This document shows, one piece after another, positions 49,132 to 57,155 of a stretch of DNA of 64,000 bases. Each line of letters opens with the position of its first letter. The stretch's first letter is position 1. The position numbers were made by a program, and so were the translations under genes. The stretch is taken from positions 1 to 64,000 of the forward strand of contig DWVP01000001.1 of NCBI GenBank assembly GCA_019120175.1, written 5' to 3'. The stretch is from Candidatus Corynebacterium faecigallinarum (GTDB lineage: Bacteria > Actinomycetota > Actinomycetes > Mycobacteriales > Mycobacteriaceae). Below the pieces are notes generated by a model. That model saw nothing but the letters and a program-made list of their open reading frames with translations, was not told where the DNA came from and did no database searches.

Positions 49132-50598
49132 ATGAGCTTGAAGGAGAATGCAGTTGCCCTCGCCGGCCGGATCACCGACGCTCTTCCGCTGGGGAACGGG
49201 GTTGACCAGCGTGATCTCGCGCCTGTCGGATGGTTCGCCCACGGGCAGGCTGTGGATCGGTTGACCGACAGCTTCGCCGCCGTTCCCGCCGGGCAGCGCG
49301 TCCGGTTGGCGAAGAAGACGTCCAACCTCTTCCGTGGACGCACCGGCGATGCCGTCGGGTTGGACGTCTCGGGCCTGCACGGCGTCATCGCCGTCGACCC
49401 GGTGGAGCGCACCGCCGATGTCCAGGGCATGTGCACCTACGAGGACCTGGTGGACGTCCTGCTGCCCTTCGGCCTGGCGCCCACCGTCGTCCCGCAGCTC
49501 AAGACCATCACCCTCGGCGGCGCGGTCACCGGCATGGGTGTGGAGTCCAGCTGCTTCCGCAACGGGCTGCCCCACGAGGCGGTGCTGGAGATGGACGTAC
49601 TCACCGGCACCGGTGAGGTCGTCACCTGCTCGCCGACGCAGAACGCCGACCTCTACCGCGGGTTCCCGAACTCCTACGGATCCCTCGGCTACGCCGTGCG
49701 GCTGCGGATCCGGTGCGAACCGGTCGAGCCCTATGTGGCACTGCGCCACGTCCGGTTCCACGACGTCGGCACACTCACCGACGCGCTGGCCACCATCGTC
49801 GAGGAGAAGACCTACGAGGGTGAGCAGGTCGACTACCTCGACGGGGTGGTCTTCAGCCTCGACGAGGCCTACCTGGTGCTCGGTCGGAAGAGCAGTGAAC
49901 CGGGGCCCGTCTCCGACTACACCCGCGAGAAGATCTACTACCGCTCGCTGCAGCACCCGGACGGCGTCCTGCATGACCGGCTGACAACCCGCGACTACCT
50001 GTGGCGCTGGGACATCGACTGGTTCTGGTGCAACCGCGCCTTCGGTGCCCAGAACCCCACCGTGCGCACCCTGTGGCCGCGTGACCTGCTGCGCTCCAGC
50101 TTCTACTGGAAGATCATCGGCTGGGACCGCAAGTACGGCATCGGTGACCGGCTGGAAGCACGCAAGGGGCTCCCCGCCCGCGAGCGGGTCGTCCAGGACA
50201 TCGAGGTCACCCCGGAGCACCTGCCCGAGTTCCTCACCTGGTTCTTCACCCACTGCGAGATCGAGCCGGTGTGGCTCTGCCCGATCCGGCTCGCCGACGA
50301 CGAAGCCTGGCCGCTGTACCCGTTGACCCCGGACACGACCTGGGTCAACGTCGGGTTCTGGAGTTCGGTCCCGGTCGACCTCATGGGCTCGGACGCACCG
50401 GCCGGTGCATTCAACCGCGAGATCGAGCGGGTCGTCTCCGACCTCGGCGGGCACAAGTCGTTGTACTCCGAGGCGTTCTACACCCGCGAGCAGTTCGCCG
50501 CGCTCTACGGCGGGGACGCGCCGGAGCAGCTGAAGCAGATCTACGACCCGGAGGGGCGCTTCCCCGGGTTGTACGAGAAGACCGTCACCGGGCAGTAG
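49132..50598 (+). CDS. bfaA: FAD-dependent reductase for 10-methyl branched fatty acids
   Basis: A 488-residue FAD-binding oxidoreductase (PCMH type): VRLAKKTSNLFRGRTG, LDVSGLHGVIAVDPVERTAD, VVPQLKTITLGGAVTGMGVE and SSCFRNGLPHEAVLEMDVLT. It is followed by a methyltransferase in the arrangement known from Mycobacterium (Rv0449c/Rv0447c) and described as bfaA/bfaB or tmsA/tmsB: the methyltransferase makes 10-methylene-stearate from oleoyl lipid and this enzyme reduces it with NADPH to 10-methyl-stearate. Leaderless ATG. Assignment rests on the pair and the family. Confidence 0.82.
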   Translation: MSLKENAVALAGRITDALPLGNGVDQRDLAPVGWFAHGQAVDRLTDSFAAVPAGQRVRLAKKTSNLFRGRTGDAVGLDVSGLHGVIAVDPVERTADVQGMCTYEDLVDVLLPFGLAPTVVPQLKTITLGGAVTGMGVESSCFRNGLPHEAVLEMDVLTGTGEVVTCSPTQNADLYRGFPNSYGSLGYAVRLRIRCEPVEPYVALRHVRFHDVGTLTDALATIVEEKTYEGEQVDYLDGVVFSLDEAYLVLGRKSSEPGPVSDYTREKIYYRSLQHPDGVLHDRLTTRDYLWRWDIDWFWCNRAFGAQNPTVRTLWPRDLLRSSFYWKIIGWDRKYGIGDRLEARKGLPARERVVQDIEVTPEHLPEFLTWFFTHCEIEPVWLCPIRLADDEAWPLYPLTPDTTWVNVGFWSSVPVDLMGSDAPAGAFNREIERVVSDLGGHKSLYSEAFYTREQFAALYGGDAPEQLKQIYDPEGRFPGLYEKTVTGQ

Positions 50599-50613
50599 TC
50601 GACAGTGGCCGCC

Positions 50614-50655
50614 ACCTGACGCATAAGTAGCATATAAGTAGCATACGAGTAGTGA
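50614..50655. repeat. Short AT-rich tandem repeat between the two lipid genes
   Basis: Three imperfect 9-11 bp copies of CATAAGTAG / CATATAAGTAG / CATACGAGTAG lie between bfaA and bfaB. It may tune spacing or translation of the second gene. Confidence 0.6.
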
Positions 50656-50673
50656 ATGAAGAGCAGGAGAATC

Positions 50674-52023
50674 ATGAACTTCACCCCGTTGACGGTGGGC
50701 GAGATCGTCGACAAGGTCGTGGCCGCACCCGCACCGTTCCGCATCACAGCCTTCGACGGGTCGACCGGAGGACAGCCGGACGCCGAACTGACCCTGGACA
50801 TCGCCTCGCCGGATGCCTTGTCGCACATCATCACCGCCCCCGGCGACCTGGGCCTCGCCCGGGCCTACATCACCGGGTCACTGCGGGTCACCGGCGACCA
50901 CCCCGGGCACCCCTACCTGATCTTCGACCACCTGCAGCACCTCTACGACCGGATCCAGCGTCCGTCGGCAGGTGACATGGTCACCATCCTGCGCTCCCTG
51001 AAGGCGCTCGGGGCGTTCCGCGTCCAGCCGGTGCCGGAGCAGGAGACCGTCCCGGGGTGGAAGAGGGCGCTGATGGAGGGACTGTCGCGCCACTCCAAGG
51101 AGCGGGACAAGGAGGTCGTGAGCAAGCACTACGACGTGGGCAATGACTTCTACGAGCTCTTCCTCGGCGACTCCATGGCCTACACCTGTGCCTACTACCC
51201 CGACGACGAGCGCACCGGCGACGATTCAGCATGGCGCTACGGCTCCTGGCCCGTGGGCGCCGATGCCCACGACCCCCTGACCGAGGCGCAGGACAACAAG
51301 CACCGGCTGATCTTCGACAAGCTCCGGCTCGCCGCCGGCGACCGGCTGCTGGACGTCGGCTGCGGCTGGGGCGGCATGGTCCGCTACGCCGCCCGTCACG
51401 GGGTGAAGGCCATCGGCGTGACCCTGTCACAGGAGCAGTACGAATGGGGCAAGGCCGCGATCGAGGCCGAGGGGCTGGAGGACTTCGCCGAGATCCGCTG
51501 CATGGACTACCGGGACGTGCCGGAGTCGGACTTCGACGCGGTCAGCGCGATCGGCATCCTGGAACACATCGGCGTGCCGAACTACCAGGACTACTTCACC
51601 TTGCTGTTCGGGAAGCTGGCGCCCGGCGGCCGCATGCTGAACCACTGCATCACCCGGCCGCACAACCGTGCCACCCGCACCGGCCAGTTCATCGACCGCT
51701 ACATCTTCCCCGACGGTGAACTCACCGGATCCGGGCGCATCATCACGATCATGCAGGACACCGGTTTCGACGTGGTCCACGCCGAGAACCTGCGCCCGCA
51801 CTACCAGCGCACCCTGCACGACTGGTGCGAGCTCCTGGCGATGAGGTGGGACGATGCGGTCGACCTGGTCGGTGAGCAGACCGCCCGACTCTTCGGCCTC
51901 TACATGGCCGGATCGGAGTGGGGCTTCGAGCACAACGTCATCCAGTTGCATCAGGTGCTCGCGGTGAAACCCGACGCCGGTGGGTACACCGGGGTGCCGG
52001 TCCGTCAGTGGTGGCGGCCCTAG
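50674..52023 (+). CDS. bfaB: SAM-dependent fatty-acid C10 methyltransferase
   Basis: A 449-residue cyclopropane-fatty-acid-synthase-like enzyme. The N-terminal domain (ITGSLRVTGDHPGHPYLIFD) is that of UfaA1-type proteins; the SAM domain has HYDVGNDFYELFLGDSMAYT, RLLDVGCGWGGMVRYAARHG, VTLSQEQYEWGKAAIEAEGL and the bicarbonate-site region IGILEHIGVPNYQDYF. With the reductase before it, it makes tuberculostearate-type lipids from SAM and oleate. ATG 50674 with AGGAGA three bases upstream; ATG 50656 is an in-frame alternative. Confidence 0.85.
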   Translation: MNFTPLTVGEIVDKVVAAPAPFRITAFDGSTGGQPDAELTLDIASPDALSHIITAPGDLGLARAYITGSLRVTGDHPGHPYLIFDHLQHLYDRIQRPSAGDMVTILRSLKALGAFRVQPVPEQETVPGWKRALMEGLSRHSKERDKEVVSKHYDVGNDFYELFLGDSMAYTCAYYPDDERTGDDSAWRYGSWPVGADAHDPLTEAQDNKHRLIFDKLRLAAGDRLLDVGCGWGGMVRYAARHGVKAIGVTLSQEQYEWGKAAIEAEGLEDFAEIRCMDYRDVPESDFDAVSAIGILEHIGVPNYQDYFTLLFGKLAPGGRMLNHCITRPHNRATRTGQFIDRYIFPDGELTGSGRIITIMQDTGFDVVHAENLRPHYQRTLHDWCELLAMRWDDAVDLVGEQTARLFGLYMAGSEWGFEHNVIQLHQVLAVKPDAGGYTGVPVRQWWRP

Positions 52024-52090
52024 CGGTACGCTTTCACCGTCAACACCTGGTGGGTGAACCCCCACCCACCCGACGAAGGAGAGTTCTCGC

Positions 52091-52714
52091 ATGCACCGGG
52101 CCCGTCCTGCCCTGACCGTCCTGCCCGCTGTGTCGGTCGCCTGCGCAACGGCCCTGCTGCTGGGCGGCTGCACCATCGGCGACGTCAGCAACGACACCGA
52201 TGACGTGAGCTCCCCGGCAGATCAGGACATGCCCAGCGACAAGCCGCTGCCCGACGACGGGACCCCGGCCCCCGACATGGAGGCCGAGCCGGAACCCGGT
52301 GCCGAGGACGAGGAGTCCGGCGAGCCGGCCGACACCGACCCGACGTCCCCCGGGGCCCGCGGGCTCAGCGTGGGCGACTGCGTCGCCGACCTGGACCAGC
52401 TCAGCGGGGACGGGGAGATCGACCTGGTCGACTGCGGGGAGCCGTACGCCGGCGTGGTCTACGCCCAGGCCGACATCACCGGCAAGACCCTCTTCCCCGG
52501 CAACCGACCGATGGGGCAGGAGGCCGGGGAGATCTGCGGCGGCGAGAACTTCACCGCCTACGTCGGCCTCGGGTTCGGGGAGTCCTCGCTCGACGTCATC
52601 ACGATGATGCCGTCCAAGGACAGCTGGGCCCAGGGCGACCGCACGGTGACCTGCGTGCTCACCGACCCGGCCGTCGAGGAGATCAACGGACCCCTCGAGC
52701 AGTCCTGGCGCTGA
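52091..52714 (+). CDS. Septum-formation-domain lipoprotein
   Basis: 207 residues. The signal ends in a lipobox LLLGGC. An acidic Pro/Glu/Asp linker follows, then a septum-formation domain: SVGDCVADLDQLSGDGEIDL, VDCGEPYAGVVYAQADITGK, and CGGENFTAYVGLGFGESSLD with four Cys likely forming disulfides. AAGGAGA lies nine bases before the ATG. It is exported and lipid-anchored; exact role unknown. Confidence 0.8.
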   Translation: MHRARPALTVLPAVSVACATALLLGGCTIGDVSNDTDDVSSPADQDMPSDKPLPDDGTPAPDMEAEPEPGAEDEESGEPADTDPTSPGARGLSVGDCVADLDQLSGDGEIDLVDCGEPYAGVVYAQADITGKTLFPGNRPMGQEAGEICGGENFTAYVGLGFGESSLDVITMMPSKDSWAQGDRTVTCVLTDPAVEEINGPLEQSWR

Positions 52715-52733
52715 GTCGGCGCCAGGACTGGCG

Positions 52734-53342
52734 CTAGTCCTGCTCAGGCACGAGGGTGACCAGCTTCAGACGGTTCGACTCCTCCAGGTGGCTGACCGTG
52801 AGCTGCCATGCCGCGTCCGCGGTCAGCAGCATCCGCTCGTCGACGTCGGCGAGAAGGCGCTCGACGATCACGGACATGTCGGGACGTGCGCCGTCCCTGG
52901 TGGAGATCATCGCGACCGCCTCGGCGGAACCCCAGAGTCGCGGGTCGGCGATGAAGAGGTGGCCTTGGACGGTGGCGCAGCCCAGCGCGGCCTCGCGCAG
53001 GTCGGCGACCTGGTGAGCGGACAGTTCACCGGACGACATCGCGCTCTCGATCAGCGGCACCCGGTCGATCGGCTGGTGCGAGTTCACGATGTCCTGGATC
53101 AGGGGAGGGGGCAGCGTGTGCAGTGTGCGGGACGCCGCCGAAAAGAGGTCGCGGGGTGTCAGGTAGGGGCGGCCGACCACCACGGTGCGGGCCATTTCCC
53201 GGATCGCCGTCATGAACGTCAGCAGGGTGGTCAGTTGTTCGGCCGGTGCGGAGTTGAAGCTGTGGAGGTCCCGGATCGCAGGGGAGCACGCGGGCCTCGT
53301 CGCGAACAACGGGGTGAATTCGGAAGCGGTTGGCGTGTTCAT
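52734..53342 (-). CDS. Diverged OHCU-decarboxylase-like (UraD-fold) protein
   Basis: 202 residues. The order of motifs follows UraD: LHSFNSAPAEQLTTLLTFMT (cf. FNxxxxxEL), ARTVVVGRPYLTPRDLFSAA, a His in VNSHQPIDRV at the place of the catalytic HPRIG, and CATVQGHLFIADPRLWGSAE for the YxxxFGxxFL strand, ending with ESNRLKLVTLV. Key residues differ (HP to HQ; the SxxEQ motif is not clear), so decarboxylation is doubtful. It is not near urate genes. A paralogue with another role is likely. Confidence 0.55.
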   Translation of the reverse strand: MNTPTASEFTPLFATRPACSPAIRDLHSFNSAPAEQLTTLLTFMTAIREMARTVVVGRPYLTPRDLFSAASRTLHTLPPPLIQDIVNSHQPIDRVPLIESAMSSGELSAHQVADLREAALGCATVQGHLFIADPRLWGSAEAVAMISTRDGARPDMSVIVERLLADVDERMLLTADAAWQLTVSHLEESNRLKLVTLVPEQD

Positions 53343-53426
53343 GACATCTACCCTGCACCCTGGGTGTTTCCGGGTGGTGACGGCGAAGAACAGCCTGTGT
53401 TACGGTGCGGGCACTCAGCTACGGCG

Positions 53427-54509
53427 CTACAGTGCCGACCCCCGCAGCCCGTCGAGGGCCTGGAGCAGGACATCCGTCTCCGCCTCGTCGGTCACCGAGA
53501 TACGCACGCCCTCGCCGTCGAAACAGCGCACGGCGACGCCGTAGTCAGCGATGGCGTCGGAGAAGGCGCGGGCACGATCGCCCAGGTCCAGCCACACGTA
53601 GTTGGCCTGTGACTCGATCCGGTACTGCTCCGGAAGCGCCTCCAGCACCCGGGCGCGCTGGGTGGCGGTGATGTCGGTGCGGGTCAGCAGTTCGTCCTTC
53701 AACTCGATGCTGGCCACCGCCGCGGCCTGTGCCACGGCGTTGACGCTGAAGGGGATGCAGACCTTGTTGACTGCCTCGATGAAGTCGGGGCGTCCCACCA
53801 GGTAGCCGACGCGCAGCCCGGCCAGCCCGTAGGCCTTCGAGAAGGTGCGGGCCACCGCCAGGTTCGGGTAGTCGGCGAGCAGGCCGAGACCGTCGGGGGA
53901 GGAGGAGTCGCGGACGTACTCGTAGTAGGCCTCGTCGAGCAGGACCTGGACATCGGACGGGACGGTGTCGAGGAAGGTGATGAGTTCCTCGCGGGTGACC
54001 GTGGTGCCGGTCGGGTTGTTCGGGTTGCACACGATCACCAGGCGGGTGCGCTCGGTGACGGCGGCGGCCAGGGCCGGCAGGTCATTGCGGTGGTCCTCGG
54101 TCAGCGGGACCTCCACCGGGGTCGCACCGGCGACCTTGGCGAGGATCGGGTACGCCTCGAAGCTGCGCCACGGGTAGACGACCTCATCGCCCGCGTCGCC
54201 GGCGCCCCCACCCTGGCAGGTCGCCTGGATGGCCTGCTGGATCAGGGCGGAGGACCCTGCCCCGACGGCGATGTTCTCGGGATTCAGCAGCAGGGAGGAC
54301 GGCCCACCCAACCAGTCCGCGATGCTGGTGCGGAGCTCCCAGGCCACCATGTCCGGGTACCGGTTGCTGGACGCCAGGGCATGTGCCGCGGCACGGGTGA
54401 CACCGGGCAGCGGACCCTGGGACGACTCGTTGCTCGACAGTTTGACGGTGAGGCCGTTCGGGCCGCCGGGGACGTACGGGGGAATCGAGGACAGGTCGGC
54501 GCGGATCAT
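53427..54509 (-). CDS. pat: HisC-like aromatic amino acid (phenylalanine) aminotransferase
   Basis: A 360-residue class-I/II PLP enzyme. VKLSSNESSQGPLPGVTRAA, NRYPDMVAWELRTSIADWLG, VGAGSSALIQQAIQATC, VIVCNPNNPTGTTVTREELI, VLLDEAYYEYVRD, and the PLP Lys motif TFSKAYGLAGLRVGYLVG. The N-terminal form SSNE and the lack of HisC context fit Pat of corynebacteria (phenylpyruvate transamination). TAGGCT seven bases before ATG: leaderless. Confidence 0.8.
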   Translation of the reverse strand: MIRADLSSIPPYVPGGPNGLTVKLSSNESSQGPLPGVTRAAAHALASSNRYPDMVAWELRTSIADWLGGPSSLLLNPENIAVGAGSSALIQQAIQATCQGGGAGDAGDEVVYPWRSFEAYPILAKVAGATPVEVPLTEDHRNDLPALAAAVTERTRLVIVCNPNNPTGTTVTREELITFLDTVPSDVQVLLDEAYYEYVRDSSSPDGLGLLADYPNLAVARTFSKAYGLAGLRVGYLVGRPDFIEAVNKVCIPFSVNAVAQAAAVASIELKDELLTRTDITATQRARVLEALPEQYRIESQANYVWLDLGDRARAFSDAIADYGVAVRCFDGEGVRISVTDEAETDVLLQALDGLRGSAL

Positions 54510-54592
54510 GTCTCACAGCCTAGTCCTCATGCGGTTTTGTGCTGTCGCGGGGGCTGCTGTAGGCTGCGTCTAGCCGTCGTGATCGACGGTGT

Positions 54593-54684
54593 GGAGGCGT
54601 GCCAGAGCGGCCGAATGGGACTCACTGCTAATGAGTTGTCTGCTTAACGGCGGACCGGAGGTTCAAATCCTCTCGCCTCCGCCA
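54593..54684 (+). tRNA. tRNA-Ser (anticodon GCT)
   Basis: Acceptor GGAGGCG (54593-54599) pairs with CGCCTCC (54674-54680), G discriminator, encoded CCA at 54682-54684. Anticodon stem ACTCA/TGAGT encloses CTGCTAA, so the anticodon is GCT, reading AGC/AGU. A long variable arm and the T loop TTCAAAT confirm serine type. A TTGTGC/TAGGCT promoter lies upstream. Confidence 0.95.
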
Positions 54685-54710
54685 CTTCAGATTCCTCAGG
54701 CTTTTCGTGA

Positions 54711-54816
54711 GGATATGTCACAAGCCGTCCGGTTCTTGTGGTGAGTAGCCGGGCATTCTGGACGTGGACCCGTTATATGGGGTGTGTGGTGTACCCCGGG
54801 TTCGCGTGACATATCC
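54711..54816. repeat. 11-bp perfect inverted repeat between tRNA genes
   Basis: GGATATGTCAC (54711-54721) and GTGACATATCC (54806-54816) are exact complements 84 bases apart. The left arm directly follows a small hairpin (CTCAGGCTTTTCGTGAG) that may end the tRNA-Ser transcript. The spacer has no coding potential. It could be the ends of a tiny lost element. Confidence 0.6.
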
Positions 54817-54861
54817 CGTCTGGTGGTGTGCCGGGGAGTCTGAAGTCGCTGGAAACAGCGG

Positions 54862-54934
54862 GCGCCCGTAGCTCAACGGATAGAGCATCTGACTACGGAT
54901 CAGAAGGTTAGGGGTTCGAATCCCTTCGGGCGCA
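54862..54934 (+). tRNA. tRNA-Arg (anticodon ACG), copy 1
   Basis: GCGCCCG (54862-54868) pairs with CGGGCGC (54927-54933), discriminator A, CCA not encoded. Anticodon loop CTACGGA within TCTGA/TCAGA gives ACG (inosine-modified in most bacteria), reading CGN. The second copy at 62890 differs at two paired T-stem bases. Confidence 0.95.
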
Positions 54935-54945
54935 CGCTTTTCTTG

Positions 54946-54984
54946 ACCGCCCCGCCGGTGGACATCAGTCCCCGGCGGGGCGGT
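54946..54984 (+). terminator. Strong terminator after tRNA-Arg
   Basis: ACCGCCCCGCCGG (54946-54958) and its exact complement (54972-54984) form a 13-bp GC-rich stem with a 13-base loop, followed by TTCGT. Confidence 0.85.
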
Positions 54985-55054
54985 TTCGTATGTCAGCTCC
55001 GTGCCGGACGCGTTCCGGTTGCTCCGGAAGGGCCGCCGGTGACAGGAAGAAGGT

Positions 55055-56305
55055 TCAGTTGAGCTCCCACAGTGCGGAGATCGGCGCGCCGTAGAGGCGG
55101 TCGGCGTATCGGTATCCTTGAGGACTCGTGTTGATCACGATGCCTGCGATGAACTTCTCGCCCAGACGGTCCCGCAGACGGGACAACGTGGTGAACTGCC
55201 GGGCAGAGAATGACCGGGACGCCTTCACCTCGATGCCGATCACCCGACCGTCACTCAGCTCGATGATGACATCCACCTCGCCCTCGGTGCGGTCGCGGTA
55301 ATGGAAGACCCGGTAGTCGGTCTGTGACCATTCGCGCTGCTTCAGCAGTTCCCCGACGACGAACGCCTCCAGGAAGCTTCCGTACGCTTCGCTGTAGCGG
55401 ATGTCGCTGAGTTGGTCCGGTGTCGTCAGAGAGAGTCGCATCCCGAGTGCGGGATCGGTGACGAAGGTCTTCGGCCGTCCGATCTCCCGCTTGGACAGAT
55501 TCGGAGTCCACGGCGGAATGCTTGTGATGAGTCCAACATCGTGGAGCAGGTCGAGGTACCCGGTAATGGTGGACGCAGGTACCGACGTATCCCGCGCCAA
55601 CCTGGCCTTGACCAGTTCTGCGGCAGGTTGCCCGCCGAGGACGCGGAGTACCGACTCCACGCGGGCAGGCTCCAACTGTCGGTTCAGTTCTGGCATGTCG
55701 CGTCCGGTGATCCCCAGGAGATAGCCGTCGATCCATAGGTTGCGCTGACGGTCGGTGGTGTCCCTGAGCTCGGGGTATCCGCCGAAGGCAAGAAGGCGGG
55801 CATAGTCCTCCCGGGCCACCCTCGTGGTGAAGGAAGGAATGTCCGCGTGGTCAGCAACGATCCTGGGGACGAGGTCGTCGGTCGTGGATCGGATCTCACC
55901 CTGGCTGAGGCCGTACATGGTCAGGCGTCCCACCCGGCCGGCGAGACTGTCTGCGGTGCCGCGGACGCGGAGCAGGCTGGAGGAACCGGTGAGAATGAAC
56001 CTCCCGGGACGACGGTCGGCGTCGATGGCTGCCTTCACCGCCAGCGTCAACTGGGGCAGACGCTGGATCTCGTCGATGATGAGCTGTCTTTTCCCCGCCT
56101 GGGTGGCGAAGCCGTCCGGGTCCATGTCGGCGGCGCTGCGAACAGCCTCGTTGTCCAGGGTGGCGTAGACCGCGTCCGGGTCGGCGATCTGTTGTGCGAA
56201 AGTGCTTTTGCCGACCTGTCTGGCACCTTCGATGATGATGCAGGGGAAGAAGGCGAGCATCTCATCGACAACCGGCGAGACATTGCGTGCGAGCAGTGAC
56301 GGCAT
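55055..56305 (-). CDS. AAA ATPase with DUF4143 nuclease-like domain
   Basis: A 416-residue protein. Walker A IIIEGARQVGKSTFAQQIAD, Walker B RQLIIDEIQRLPQL, sensor FILTGSSSLLRVRGTADSLA with GRVGRLTMYGLSQGE, then a winged helix and the DUF4143 part: FLEAFVVGELLKQREW, VFHYRDRTEGEVDVIIELSD and VIGIEVKASRSF, which carries the D-(x)-ExK restriction-nuclease-like core. This AAA_14/DUF4143 family occurs widely with unproven function; toxin-, defence- or mobile-linked roles have been suggested. TATGCT six bases before the ATG: leaderless. Four 22-bp units lie at its promoter. Confidence 0.85.
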   Translation of the reverse strand: MPSLLARNVSPVVDEMLAFFPCIIIEGARQVGKSTFAQQIADPDAVYATLDNEAVRSAADMDPDGFATQAGKRQLIIDEIQRLPQLTLAVKAAIDADRRPGRFILTGSSSLLRVRGTADSLAGRVGRLTMYGLSQGEIRSTTDDLVPRIVADHADIPSFTTRVAREDYARLLAFGGYPELRDTTDRQRNLWIDGYLLGITGRDMPELNRQLEPARVESVLRVLGGQPAAELVKARLARDTSVPASTITGYLDLLHDVGLITSIPPWTPNLSKREIGRPKTFVTDPALGMRLSLTTPDQLSDIRYSEAYGSFLEAFVVGELLKQREWSQTDYRVFHYRDRTEGEVDVIIELSDGRVIGIEVKASRSFSARQFTTLSRLRDRLGEKFIAGIVINTSPQGYRYADRLYGAPISALWELN

Positions 56306-56309
56306 GTTT

Positions 56310-56397
56310 ACAGCATAGCTGTGTCCGCAGGTTCGCGCGATTGAGTTCGTAGGTTTGCGGTCACGAGTCCGCAGTTTTGCGGTACTGAATCCGCAGT
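56310..56397. repeat. Four 22-bp tandem units at the promoter of the AAA/DUF4143 gene
   Basis: Units start at 56310, 56332, 56354 and 56376. The last two are close copies (TTTGCGGTnnnGAnTCCGCAGT); the first two are more diverged but keep the period and the GnnTyCGyAGG end. The units overlap the leaderless promoter and extend away from the gene. They may be operator repeats; iterons are another reading. Confidence 0.6.
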
Positions 56398-56469
56398 TCT
56401 GTAGTCTTTCAACACCTCGACCGGGATGCGGCACCCCGTGCCAGGGAGCGGGCCTAGCAGGATCTCGGG

Positions 56470-57069
56470 TCAGCTGAACTTCGCCAGATAGTGTTCCCAT
56501 CCGGGGCGGAGTAGCCCGAAAGCCGCATCGACCATGTCAGGGGACATGTCAGTGGTGGTCTCGGGAACTTCAGCAGCGAGAATCTGTGTCTGCAGGACGA
56601 AGCGGCAGAATGCGAGGATCGTGTCATCTGGACGGTCGGTGCCGAGTTCCTCGGCAATGGCCTCGGCAAGTGCGTCCCCGTGGCGCAGCCACATCTGCTG
56701 GGCGTAGTCGTTCAGCGACGGTGAAGAGTTGAGCAGGGCCAGGAAGTCAGCGTCCATGCGTTCCTCGCGGCCGTTGTCCCGGAGATAGGTATGCAATGCG
56801 TCGATGATGGTGTAGTCGGCTGCCCGTCCGGTGACGACGGCGACCAGTTCGTCGCGCCGGGTTTCGTCCTCATCGAGGGCGATCGCTTCCTTACAGGGGA
56901 AATGGGCGAAGACGGTGGTGGGGGAGACGTCGGCGGCGTCCGCGATCTCCCGGACGCTGACAGCGTCGAAGCCTTTGGCGAGGAAGAGTTCGATAGCAGC
57001 GTCACCGATCGCCTTCCTGGTGGCGGCTTTCTTGCGCTCGCGGCGTCCGGGGGAGGTGGGGTTGGCCAT
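56470..57069 (-). CDS. TetR-family regulator of the adjacent MFS exporter
   Basis: 199 residues. RRERKKAATRKAIGDAAIEL and the HTH VSVREIADAADVSPTTVFAH are clear, FPCKEAIALDEDETRRDELV follows. The tail WEHYLAKFS ends a typical ligand domain. TACCCT six bases before the ATG makes it leaderless. Divergent from the MFS exporter with an 86-base gap; it probably represses that gene. Confidence 0.85.
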   Translation of the reverse strand: MANPTSPGRRERKKAATRKAIGDAAIELFLAKGFDAVSVREIADAADVSPTTVFAHFPCKEAIALDEDETRRDELVAVVTGRAADYTIIDALHTYLRDNGREERMDADFLALLNSSPSLNDYAQQMWLRHGDALAEAIAEELGTDRPDDTILAFCRFVLQTQILAAEVPETTTDMSPDMVDAAFGLLRPGWEHYLAKFS

Positions 57070-57120
57070 AGCTACAGGGTACCGGGAACCCCAGGCTACT
57101 GGACCGCAACCAAAGGTGAA

Positions 57121-57148
57121 TTGACTGCAAAAGTGAACTCGGTACAGT
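57121..57148 (+). promoter_or_regulatory. Promoter of the MFS exporter
   Basis: TTGACT (57121-57126) and TACAGT (57143-57148), spacing 16, with the ATG seven bases later: a leaderless promoter close to consensus. No perfect TetR palindrome was found in the gap; AAGTGAAC/AGGTGAAT direct repeats are the only visible candidates. Confidence 0.65.
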
Positions 57149-57155
57149 TATCGGC

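Noticed and set aside
56310..56397. 22-bp repeats considered as CRISPR
   Set aside because: Units are contiguous with no spacers and no cas genes are in the window.
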